A DNA stretch of 18,997 bases from Bdellovibrio sp. (GTDB lineage Bacteria; Bdellovibrionota; Bdellovibrionia; Bdellovibrionales; Bdellovibrionaceae), in contig PSRN01000082.1 in the NCBI GenBank assembly GCA_003176075.1, positions 1 to 18,997 on the forward strand, in the 5' to 3' direction. Shown here one piece after another: positions 6,649 through 13,773 of the stretch (its first letter is position 1; each line of letters opens with the position of its first letter). Position numbers and translations under genes: made by a program. The notes beneath the pieces were generated by a model. The model was not told the origin of the DNA. It saw only the letters and a list, made by a program, of their open reading frames with translations, and made no database searches.

Positions 6649-7848
6649 ATGGGTTTAACTTTAGGAATTCCAAAAGAGTCCGCTGCTGGCGAAAAAAGGG
6701 TGGCCGTGACACCCTCCTCCATCAAACGGCTCAAACGCCTTGGCCTCAATATCCTGGTTGAATCCGGAGCTGGCTCAGCGGCCGCCATTCCCGACTCCGC
6801 CTATACGGCAGAAGGGGCTGAAATCACCGACTCGTCAAAGGTGTGGCAAGCTGAAATCGTCAGCAAAGTGCAATCGCCGACTGAAGCGGAGGTGAATCAC
6901 CTGCGACGCGGTTCCCTTCTTATTTCGCTGCTGCAACCTAGCGTGGGCGGCGAAGCCGCCACGGGCAGCTATCTACCGCAAGGACCGACGCAGCAACTGG
7001 CAGCGGCACAAATCGACGCCATTGCCCTTGAACTTATTCCGCGAACCTCCCGCGCCCAGTCTATGGATGTTTTATCTTCCCAGGCAGGGATTGCCGGCTA
7101 CCGCGCCGTGATCGAAGCGGCCCACCACTATCCCCGTTTTTTTCCTATGATGATGACCTCCGCCGGCATGGCAAAGCCCGCCAAGGTCATTGTGTTGGGA
7201 GCGGGAGTCGCTGGCCTCCAGGCCATTGCCACGGCCCGCAAGATGGGGGCCCAGGTCGAAGCCTACGACGTCAGACCCGAGGTGAAAGAGCAGATCCTTT
7301 CGCTGGGGGCCAAGTTCATTGACTTGGCACTTGCTGAATCGGGAGCTGGCCAAGGGGGCTACGCCAAAGAACTCAGCGAGGAGGGCCAGCGCCGCCAACA
7401 GCAACTCCTGACTGAAAAACTCAAGACAGCGGATATTATTGTGAGCACCGCCAATGTGCCTGGCCGCAAGGCTCCCACCCTGGTGACCGAGGAGGCTGTC
7501 CGCGGCCTCAGACCCGGATCAGTCATCGTTGACATGGCGGCCGCCAGCGGCGGCAACTGCCCTTTAACGGAGGCCGACCAAGTGATTAGCAAATTCGGCG
7601 TCACGATCATTGGACTCACCAACTACCCCTCGCTTGTCCCCTATGACGCCAGTCAATTTTTCAGCGGCAACATCACCCATCTTCTTGGCATTTTAATCAA
7701 GGACGAAAAAATCCACTGGGACTTTGCCGACGATATTCTGGCCGCGGCCTGCGTCGCCTACAAGGGCGAGTCGAAGCAGTCAAAAGAACCAAAAGAGTCA
7801 AAAAATGCAAGAGAGTCAAAGAAATCAGGATCAGAAAAGTCCGTCTAA
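6649..7848 (+). CDS. pntAA: NAD(P) transhydrogenase subunit alpha, part 1 (NAD(H)-binding)
   Basis: This soluble domain I binds NAD(H) and passes hydride to NADP+ bound by PntB at the inner membrane. Residues 1-20 carry the family opening LGIPKESAAGEKRVAVTP. PRTSRAQSMDVLSSQAGIAGYRAV (130s-150s) and the Rossmann motif VLGAGVAGLQAIATARKMGA (182-201) followed by YDVRP are unmistakable. ATG 6649 is chosen over the upstream in-frame ATG 6568 because homology begins there and GGGG sits eight bases before it. Length (399 aa) suits the split alpha-1 form. Two oddities: residues 98-106 (SVGGEAATG) come from an in-frame REP-like palindrome, and the C-terminus is a Lys/Ser/Glu-rich tail of KES-like units. 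It is followed 24 bp later by pntAB. Confidence 0.95.
   Translation: MGLTLGIPKESAAGEKRVAVTPSSIKRLKRLGLNILVESGAGSAAAIPDSAYTAEGAEITDSSKVWQAEIVSKVQSPTEAEVNHLRRGSLLISLLQPSVGGEAATGSYLPQGPTQQLAAAQIDAIALELIPRTSRAQSMDVLSSQAGIAGYRAVIEAAHHYPRFFPMMMTSAGMAKPAKVIVLGAGVAGLQAIATARKMGAQVEAYDVRPEVKEQILSLGAKFIDLALAESGAGQGGYAKELSEEGQRRQQQLLTEKLKTADIIVSTANVPGRKAPTLVTEEAVRGLRPGSVIVDMAAASGGNCPLTEADQVISKFGVTIIGLTNYPSLVPYDASQFFSGNITHLLGILIKDEKIHWDFADDILAAACVAYKGESKQSKEPKESKNARESKKSGSEKSV
6940..6965 (+). repeat. REP-like palindrome, copy 2, in frame inside pntAA
   Basis: This 26-bp block is identical to 6471-6496 and in the same orientation. It starts exactly on the codon for Ser98 of PntAA and encodes SVGGEAATG, in a loop between the conserved LISLLQP strand and the IDAIALELIPRTSRAQ segment. 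PntAA proteins normally have a different connecting sequence here. Confidence 0.85.
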
Positions 7849-7872
7849 AGGAGCCTTGCTGATGGAGGAATC

Positions 7873-8229
7873 ATGTCGCCCACGATGATTGGAATCTATG
7901 TTTTTGTTCTGTCTTGTTTTGTTGGCTACCACGTGATTTGGGGAGTGACACCGGCGCTTCACACGCCTTTGATGGCGGTAACCAACGCCATCAGCGCCAT
8001 TGTCATTGTGGGCGCCATCCTGGTCGCCGGCGTGAACCCTGACCAACTGGGTTTGGTGGGCGCAGACGGCACGGGCTTCGGGCCGCCGCTTGCTTTTCAG
8101 CTCTTGGGTTTTTTGGCAGTGAGCCTGGCGGCAATCAACATTTTCGGCGGCTTTGTTGTCAGTCACCGAATGCTGAGCATGTTCAAGAAAAAGCCCAAGT
8201 CGGTGCCGTCGGCACCTCCGCAGAAGTGA
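7873..8229 (+). CDS. pntAB: NAD(P) transhydrogenase subunit alpha, part 2 (membrane)
   Basis: The 118-residue integral membrane subunit supplies part of the proton channel (domain II). It shows three hydrophobic segments: IGIYVFVLSCFVGYHVIW, the signature stretch TPLMAVTNAISAIVIVGAIL, and FQLLGFLAVSLAAINIFGGFVV, then the family ending SHRMLSMFKKK. A GGAGG lies seven bases before the ATG. The last residues (KSVPSAPPQK) are encoded over a perfect palindrome at 8202-8216 and are probably a non-conserved extension. The gene sits between pntAA and pntB with spacers of 24 and 9 bp. Confidence 0.95.
   Translation: MSPTMIGIYVFVLSCFVGYHVIWGVTPALHTPLMAVTNAISAIVIVGAILVAGVNPDQLGLVGADGTGFGPPLAFQLLGFLAVSLAAINIFGGFVVSHRMLSMFKKKPKSVPSAPPQK
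8202..8216 (+). repeat. 15-bp palindrome at the 3' end of pntAB
   Basis: GGTGCCG-T-CGGCACC is a perfect inverted repeat with a one-base centre. The 13-mer overlapping its right arm (GGCACCTCCGCAG, 8211-8223) also occurs at 6590-6602 upstream of pntAA. This may be a second short repeat family, or a hairpin that affects coupling to pntB. Confidence 0.5.
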
Positions 8230-8238
8230 GGACCTCTT

Positions 8239-9627
8239 ATGGATTCGCCTGTCGATTCGCCTGATTTTTTTGCGTCTTTTTATCTTGTCGCCACCGTACT
8301 TTTTATTTTGGGCCTCAAGAGCCTTAGTCATCCCAAAACCGCGGTGCGAGGAAACCTTTTGGCCATGGTGGGGATGACTGTCGCCATCGCCACCACCCTG
8401 CGCGCCCCGGAAGTTCAGGTTTACACTTGGATCGCGGCGGGTATCGTGGCCGGCATGGTCATCGCTGTTCCCCTGGCCCTCAAGATCAAGATGACAGCCA
8501 TGCCGCAACTGGTTGCGGCCCTTCATTCTTTTGTGGGTCTTTCGGCGGTGTTAATTGCGGTCGGGACTTTCATCACGCACTCGGCCCACCACGAGCTCAA
8601 TGGCACGCTGGAAATTGAATTGGCCTTGGGAAGCGCCATTGGCGCGGTCACCTTTTCGGGTTCAGTCATTGCTTTTGCAAAGCTGCAGGAATTGCTGCGA
8701 TCTTCGCCGCTTCTCTTACCTGGCCGGCACTGGATCAATATGGGGCTGGTGGCCGGCATTGGCTTTTTTGTTTTTCAGTTTCTGGCGGAACCCACCTTGT
8801 TCCCTTTCCTGGTCCTCACTCTCCTGGCATTGGCTCTTGGATTTCTGCTGGTCCTCCCCATCGGCGGGGCCGATATGCCGGTCGTGGTCTCGATGCTCAA
8901 CTCCTATTCGGGTTGGGCCGCTTCGGCGACAGGTTTTACGCTATCCAATCACTTGCTGATCGCCACTGGCGCTTTGGTCGGGAGTTCCGGCGCTATTTTG
9001 TCCTATATCATGTGTATTGCAATGAACCGCTCATTTGTTAGCGTGATTTTGGGAGGATTCGGCGCGACCGCCAGCGACGCCGGCGCCGCCACGGCCAAAA
9101 AGAATGTCCAATCCGCCGCTCCCGACGATGTGGCCTTCATGCTCGACAATGCCTCCAAGGTTATTATCGTGCCTGGCTACGGCTTGGCCGTCGCCCAGGC
9201 TCAGCACGCCGCCAAGGAGTTATTTGAAAAACTCCACCGTAAAGGTATCGATATTCGCTTTGCCATTCATCCCGTGGCGGGACGTATGCCGGGACACATG
9301 AATGTCCTTTTGGCCGAATCCGAAATCCCCTATGACGTGGTCTTTGAAATGGAAGAGATCAACAATGAATTCAGCACCACCGACGTGGTGCTGGTGATCG
9401 GCGCCAATGATGTGGTGAACCCTGATGCCAAGAACAATCGGAGCAGTCCCCTTTACGGGATGCCGATTCTCGACGCTTATAAAGCCCACCGTGTGTATGT
9501 CTTTAAGCGTTCGATGAAGCCTGGCTATGCCGGCGTCGACAACGCGCTTTTTTATTACGACAATTGCTCTTTGGTGTTTGGCGACGCCAAAGCAAGCACG
9601 CAGGCCATTGTCAATGCCTTGGGGTAG
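8239..9627 (+). CDS. pntB: NAD(P) transhydrogenase subunit beta
   Basis: The 462-residue subunit combines a multi-pass membrane domain (about residues 10-265) with the cytoplasmic NADP(H)-binding domain III. Seen directly: LVAALHSFVGLSAVLI with the channel His96, GADMPVVVSMLNSYSGWAAS (210-229), the nucleotide motif GYGLAVAQAQ (313-322), HPVAGRMPGHMNVLLAE (344-360), GANDVVNP (388-395) and KRSMKPGYAGVDN (423-435). All key motifs are intact and the length is normal for the family. GAGGA at 8228-8232 serves as ribosome binding site next to the pntAB stop. It couples proton entry to NADPH formation. It ends the operon and converges with the regulator gene; a weak A/T stem near 9641-9677 is the only terminator-like structure. 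Confidence 0.96.
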   Translation: MDSPVDSPDFFASFYLVATVLFILGLKSLSHPKTAVRGNLLAMVGMTVAIATTLRAPEVQVYTWIAAGIVAGMVIAVPLALKIKMTAMPQLVAALHSFVGLSAVLIAVGTFITHSAHHELNGTLEIELALGSAIGAVTFSGSVIAFAKLQELLRSSPLLLPGRHWINMGLVAGIGFFVFQFLAEPTLFPFLVLTLLALALGFLLVLPIGGADMPVVVSMLNSYSGWAASATGFTLSNHLLIATGALVGSSGAILSYIMCIAMNRSFVSVILGGFGATASDAGAATAKKNVQSAAPDDVAFMLDNASKVIIVPGYGLAVAQAQHAAKELFEKLHRKGIDIRFAIHPVAGRMPGHMNVLLAESEIPYDVVFEMEEINNEFSTTDVVLVIGANDVVNPDAKNNRSSPLYGMPILDAYKAHRVYVFKRSMKPGYAGVDNALFYYDNCSLVFGDAKASTQAIVNALG

Positions 9628-9666
9628 GCCTAAAAGGCTGATGAAAAAGTTGTGTTCTTGGTGATT

Positions 9667-10020
9667 TCACTTTTCATATGCGCCCTTCAGAGCTTTTCCA
9701 GGTCTGCGAGGCCGCCTCCTGATCAGATAGAAGTCTTTGTATTTTTCGTGGGGCATATTGAGCTCAATGTATTTTTCAAGGAGCGCTTTAAGTTCATTCC
9801 TGATACCGGATCGCGGATTAAGAGAATAAAGGCGTATATTTGAAATTTTCCGACTGGCGACTATCCCCGCATCCTCCAATTTTCTTAGTTGTAAAAAAAT
9901 GAGAGGTCGTTCGAGTCCAAATGCTCCAGCGATTTCAGGGGCCGTGCCCTCGTCGTACCGACCCAGGAAGATTAAGCACTTGGCTGCGGTTTGATTTCCA
10001 AATAGTTTTTCAATTTCCAT
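9667..10020 (-). CDS. Winged helix-turn-helix transcriptional regulator
   Basis: The 117-residue product starts at ATG 10020 (a second ATG lies two codons earlier). It has the wHTH pattern AAKCLIFLGRYDEGTAPEIAGAFGLERPLIFLQLRKLEDAGIV (residues 12-54), a wing (ASRKISNIRLYSLNPRSG) and a C-terminal helix (IRNELKALLEKYIEL), and ends in a very basic tail (RRRPRRPGK). This resembles small ArsR/MarR-like regulators often found next to nucleotidyltransferase (MNT) genes; that family link is inference. Two near-identical palindromes lie 14-48 bp in front of the start, overlapping TATACT -10-like sequences, so it very probably represses itself. The longer open frame that reaches 10155 would be translated across these operators and is rejected. 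Confidence 0.75.
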   Translation of the reverse strand: MEIEKLFGNQTAAKCLIFLGRYDEGTAPEIAGAFGLERPLIFLQLRKLEDAGIVASRKISNIRLYSLNPRSGIRNELKALLEKYIELNMPHEKYKDFYLIRRRPRRPGKALKGAYEK

Positions 10021-10033
10021 AAGCATGATGTTA

Positions 10034-10068
10034 ATACTATTTAGTATAAAAATCATACTAGACAGTAT
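10034..10068. promoter_or_regulatory. Paired palindromic operators of the wHTH regulator
   Basis: ATACT-ATTT-AGTAT (10034-10047) and ATACT-AGAC-AGTAT (10055-10068) have identical 5-bp arms and 4-bp centres. Their centres are 21 bp apart, two helical turns, so bound dimers would sit on the same DNA face. Further GTACTAA half-sites occur at 10077 and 10094. On the minus strand each palindrome overlaps a TATACT, consistent with repression of the regulator gene. Confidence 0.7.
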
Positions 10069-10104
10069 ATTTTTTGTACTAAGTGCAAGTCGTGTACTAA
10101 TCTG

Positions 10105-10254
10105 ATGAAAACAGAATTTCGATGCTTTGGCCACCCTGGCAAGAGCTCGCGCCAATGGTCAGATTACGATATAGCGCAAAACGGAAAAGAAAAACGGCGA
10201 GATGCACATCTACTGGACACTGCGCAACTTGGGCTAGGACTTAAAGCCAGTTGA
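10105..10254 (+). CDS. Possible 49-aa small ORF, perhaps a nucleotidyltransferase remnant
   Basis: An ATG-initiated frame of 49 codons starts 37 bp beyond the operators and is divergent from the regulator. It reads MKTEFRCFGHPGKSSRQWSD then YDIAQNGKEKRRD. The block FGHPGKSSRQWSDYDIA resembles the MNT nucleotidyltransferase motif (FGSRA...SDxD) but is one residue short and lacks the GS dyad. No ribosome binding site is visible. It could be a decayed partner of the regulator, a tiny real gene, or chance. Bases 10255-10338 show nothing recognisable. Confidence 0.25.
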   Translation: MKTEFRCFGHPGKSSRQWSDYDIAQNGKEKRRDAHLLDTAQLGLGLKAS

Positions 10255-10338
10255 AGATCAACAAAACCCCTCCAGCTGGTCGAGTCTGTCGCCTAAGTAT
10301 TCTGTTCGGCTCGATTATTCCGATATTAATCACGTCAT

Positions 10339-13300
10339 ATGGTGTTTGTCAGATTCGCCTTCCCAACCTGGCTTATTGTCATTTTTTTGCTCGCCGGTAC
10401 CCAGGTGCGCGCGCGAAATTTGGATCAAGAAGCTTTGGACCAAGAAGCTTTGGACGAACTTCTCGCGCGAGCACAAAAAATACGTGGCTCCTCTGGCGTT
10501 CTGTTGACTCCCGGCGTAGGTCGACAAGCCCAAGATGCCGCGCAGGCGCAGGCCTATCTCCGAGCCATCATTGATAATCTGGGGAAAGACCTCATTGCCG
10601 AAAAGAATGTTCACATTGTGGTGAACGTCTATTCCGCTTTGAATGTGAACGCCTGGGCGACAAAGACAAAAGATTCGCCCGTCATGCATCGAGCCCTCGG
10701 AGTTGCGCCAGATGGGAAACCCGTTTTTGAAATCGGTGTTCACAATGGACTCTTGAGACGAATCCCCAGTGAAGATCAACTCGCTTTTGTTTTGGGGCAC
10801 GAGCTCAGCCACGTTCTTGAAGATCATTTGTCACAAGACCTGATGAAACGTCACCTCAACAGTCAAGTGAACGAAGTCGAAGCGGATCTCAAATCGCTGC
10901 GCATGATGAAGGGAAAGTACAATCTTGAAGCCGCAGAAAAAGCCTTTGATATCATCCCGGAGTTTGGCCATGTCGCCGAGGTCGAGGAATATTTCTTATC
11001 TTCGCACCACCACCCAAGTGTACGCTTGGCCGCTCTGATTGCGGAAAGGCGCAAAATGGAGAACGTGGATCCTGCCGCGGCTCCTCGGGCGGAACGCCCA
11101 CTCGATCGTGGAAGGGTCGAGATCAAAAGATCCGATCGTACTCTTGACCTGGAAAAGAAAAAAATAACGGATGATTTTTCGGAATGGTTTAAACGTCGGG
11201 TGGCTGACGCCGGAGCCACCCGTGCCGATTTCGATTTTGGCGACCGACAGGAAGTTGCCAGGTCTCTTTTCCAAGACGCCACCGAAAAAATTGGCAAGGT
11301 CGTGGACCCCGCGAAACGTGCGGTCGCAAACCTCGAACTACTCAAGAAATTTGGCGAGAAAGATGCTCTCGGCTGGCTCAGCGCCAAGGAGATGACCTCC
11401 CTGTATCTGAGTCTACCAAAAGGTGAGCTCGTGAACCTTCCCGAAAGAGTCCTCAGCGATTACAAAATGGTGCTCTCCCATCAGAAACTTAAACCAATTT
11501 TCGCGAGAGCTGCGAATTCAACTCCCGCCTGGAAGGACGTACTCGAGAGAAATCAGAAGGATCTCCAAACTCTCAATATGTCGGCCGACGATCTAGGGAC
11601 GTACCTCGAAAGAGTTTTAAAGGGTGAGGTCCCCAATCAAGCCAAAGCAATAGAAGAACTCAAAACGGGATTGGGGGCCTGGGCGGCCGGCCAGCGACAG
11701 GGCGGACCATCGCAATGGGAGCACGTCGAGACATTGCAAACCCGACTTCGCGATCTCTGGAAGCCCTGCCAAGACAAACTGGCATCCTGCCGAGAGCTTG
11801 AAAAGTCGTGGGGCCAACTCCGCAACCAGGCGGCTCGCGAAAATCTCAACGCCATTCGCGCAAGCTTGAACGACCCTAAGGTCGCCGACCTCCAGCACGA
11901 TGAGTTCAAACAAGTTCTGCAGAAATTGATCGATCGTCACCGCAGCATTCGACTATCACCCCAACCTGAAATCATGAAGGAACTGGGCCCGGACACTTTC
12001 AAGCTAATTCAGTCTAATTTTAGAGGACGCCTCAACCACGAACAATGGATCATCAGTCTCGTGATTGACAGCATGGACCCGCGCCACCCGCCGGCGCCTC
12101 AAACCATCTTCGACCTGTTGAAGGACATTGACCATCATTGGTTTTACCAAGGTCGGCCCCAACAGTTGATGGCATTGCTTCCTCCATCGCAGATCGAGGA
12201 CCTTCTCCTCAGACCGTCCCCCGGCGAGATGAGGAGTGCAGAGCTTGACAAGGCCCTACGAACACTGGGCAAAATCAAGGGCGACCGGTTCGTACCCCAC
12301 GAACGACACACGCGCAGGGTTGTCACCCTTGGTGCGAAGCCCGAGTCCGAAGCGATTCGGGCGCAAACAAGAATTATAGAAAGGTACGCAAGGGAATTGA
12401 CCCAGTGGAAGAGGCAGACCGAACTGGCACTCGCGGCCGACAATGCAGCCGAAATCTTGAATTCTCTCAGTCCGGAGAAAATTACAAAGCTCTTGGATCG
12501 CCTCCACAAGTCGCAAGTCCTTCTCGAAGACCTCGCAAAGATGAACGCAATAATCGTCGATCACATGCGCAAAGAGTCCATGCAGAAAATTCTGAACAAC
12601 TTTGTTCAGCGGCAAGACAAAATGTCCTTCCAAGAATGGCGAGCCGGGGTCGAAAAACTCCTGTCGCATTCCATGAAACCCTCCGACATCCCAGCGGCCG
12701 AACTCAGACTGATGGCCGACTACTTGGATCGAAACCTTCGGACTTTGTCCCCGAGCGAACGATTCAAAATCATTAAAAACTCCTCGGCCCTTTCCATTCT
12801 TCCAGCGGATAAGTCAGCTGAGCATTTGGCCGACTACTACATGGCTCATCTTGCTACGAAAAGAAATTGGATCGGGTTGAAATCCAAGGTCAACGGTTCC
12901 AATCAAGGAAGGCAGTTCAAAAGACTCGATGATGAATTGAAGCTCCTCAACGAGCATCCCGACGTTCGGCGTATTCTCAAGGAAAATCTGGTCGAACGCA
13001 TGAAGCTTCAACCGGGCCAACTGGGAAAGTTTGTTGAAAAAACCGGGGACCTCGCGGCCGACTCCGCGCAAGCCGCGCTGGCCGTAAGGGGGTCCAGCGG
13101 CCTTTTGGCCGAAATGCACACTTACAGCCCCAAAGATCAAGTCGCCCTCTTGGATTATCTGACCGGGAAAAGCGATCAGCTTCCCGCGAAATTTCTTCAG
13201 CGAAGCGCGGAGATGGCTGAGAAATCCAAATACTGGCAAGTTCCGGTCGACCTAGCCGAATTGCTGAACTCCGCCCGACAGCGATTTGCCGGCGCCAGCC

Positions 13301-13773
13301 AAATGGAACGCACCATGACCCTCGTCCCTTTCTTTGCCGGTCCCACCGGATTGATCGCTCAGGCGCAAAACGAACAACTTCTGCGCGATCATATTTTGCG
13401 AGGGATTGCACCGGAAAAGCGGCTGACGGCCGATGTGCTCGTGGATTCGTTCATGAAAGCCGAAGGACGAAGTCGTCCCCTCGCCTACGCGGTAATTTAC
13501 GGGCTCAAGGGGAAGCCCGGCGTTCCCTTGACTGAAGAGGAAATTCTCTCGGCCGTGGTCACGCACGCTTACGGTCTAGCCCGGCCAAAAACTCGGTCAG
13601 TTCCTGGCTTTCACGGACAAGATGAAAGCTCTTTCCTCGTTGCAAGATCAAGTCAATCCGATCAGTTACATGGCGGCCATCGAGGAACTGGAAAAACGTT
13701 TTCCCAAAGGGATGCCCGATGGCATTCGCATTCTGGGTATCAAAGGTTTCGGGACCGCGAATGCCGGCATTGA
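10339..13773 (+). CDS. Giant exported M48-type zinc metalloprotease, frame-interrupted near its 3' end
   Basis: The N-terminus has a signal peptide (hydrophobic WLIVIFLLAG, cleavage near VRA). Residues 45-235 form an M48-like peptidase: VFEIGVHNGLLRRIPSEDQLAFVLG precedes the zinc motif HELSH (154-158), the likely third ligand Glu179 lies in NEVEAD, and HHPSVRLAAL (224-233) is the family's C-terminal signature. From about 240 to 1080 the chain is long, charged and mostly helical, with no domain I recognise. After residue 1084 the frame turns into shadow sequence (DESSFLVARSSQSD...) and stops at 13773, while UbiB-like homology continues in the +1 frame. If one base of the A5 run at 13587-13591 is surplus, the full protein is about 1,469 residues with a C-terminal kinase-like fold. 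No Shine-Dalgarno precedes ATG 10339. It likely acts in the periplasm or at a membrane surface; the substrate is unknown. Confidence 0.8.
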   Translation: MVFVRFAFPTWLIVIFLLAGTQVRARNLDQEALDQEALDELLARAQKIRGSSGVLLTPGVGRQAQDAAQAQAYLRAIIDNLGKDLIAEKNVHIVVNVYSALNVNAWATKTKDSPVMHRALGVAPDGKPVFEIGVHNGLLRRIPSEDQLAFVLGHELSHVLEDHLSQDLMKRHLNSQVNEVEADLKSLRMMKGKYNLEAAEKAFDIIPEFGHVAEVEEYFLSSHHHPSVRLAALIAERRKMENVDPAAAPRAERPLDRGRVEIKRSDRTLDLEKKKITDDFSEWFKRRVADAGATRADFDFGDRQEVARSLFQDATEKIGKVVDPAKRAVANLELLKKFGEKDALGWLSAKEMTSLYLSLPKGELVNLPERVLSDYKMVLSHQKLKPIFARAANSTPAWKDVLERNQKDLQTLNMSADDLGTYLERVLKGEVPNQAKAIEELKTGLGAWAAGQRQGGPSQWEHVETLQTRLRDLWKPCQDKLASCRELEKSWGQLRNQAARENLNAIRASLNDPKVADLQHDEFKQVLQKLIDRHRSIRLSPQPEIMKELGPDTFKLIQSNFRGRLNHEQWIISLVIDSMDPRHPPAPQTIFDLLKDIDHHWFYQGRPQQLMALLPPSQIEDLLLRPSPGEMRSAELDKALRTLGKIKGDRFVPHERHTRRVVTLGAKPESEAIRAQTRIIERYARELTQWKRQTELALAADNAAEILNSLSPEKITKLLDRLHKSQVLLEDLAKMNAIIVDHMRKESMQKILNNFVQRQDKMSFQEWRAGVEKLLSHSMKPSDIPAAELRLMADYLDRNLRTLSPSERFKIIKNSSALSILPADKSAEHLADYYMAHLATKRNWIGLKSKVNGSNQGRQFKRLDDELKLLNEHPDVRRILKENLVERMKLQPGQLGKFVEKTGDLAADSAQAALAVRGSSGLLAEMHTYSPKDQVALLDYLTGKSDQLPAKFLQRSAEMAEKSKYWQVPVDLAELLNSARQRFAGASQMERTMTLVPFFAGPTGLIAQAQNEQLLRDHILRGIAPEKRLTADVLVDSFMKAEGRSRPLAYAVIYGLKGKPGVPLTEEEILSAVVTHAYGLARPKTRSVPGFHGQDESSFLVARSSQSDQLHGGHRGTGKTFSQRDARWHSHSGYQRFRDRECRH
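10426..10455 (+). repeat. 15-bp perfect tandem duplication in the protease N-terminus
   Basis: CAAGAAGCTTTGGAC occurs twice without a spacer and gives QEALDQEALD just after the signal peptide (residues 30-39). The unit keeps the reading frame. Confidence 0.9.
13587..13591 (+). other. Frameshift site: A5 run joining the protease and UbiB-like frames
   Basis: The protease frame reads GLARPK up to this point. The frame that carries the UbiB-like sequence is open from 13580 and reads PGQKLGQFLAF, matching the conserved KLGQ helix that starts ABC1/UbiB domains. Removing one base between 13580 and 13592, most simply one A of the run, joins them as GLARPKLGQFLAF. Possible causes are a sequencing error, a true mutation, or +1 recoding. 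Confidence 0.75.

Noticed and set aside
7831..8526. 231-codon minus-strand frame rich in His/Arg
   Set aside because: It is antisense to pntAB and pntB, which are unmistakable; the composition is typical of a shadow frame.
9641..9677. Possible bidirectional terminator between pntB and the regulator gene
   Set aside because: TGAAAAAGT can pair with ACTTTTCA only with a bulge and an 18-nt loop; the stem is A/T-rich, lacks a clear T run and enters the regulator's coding sequence.
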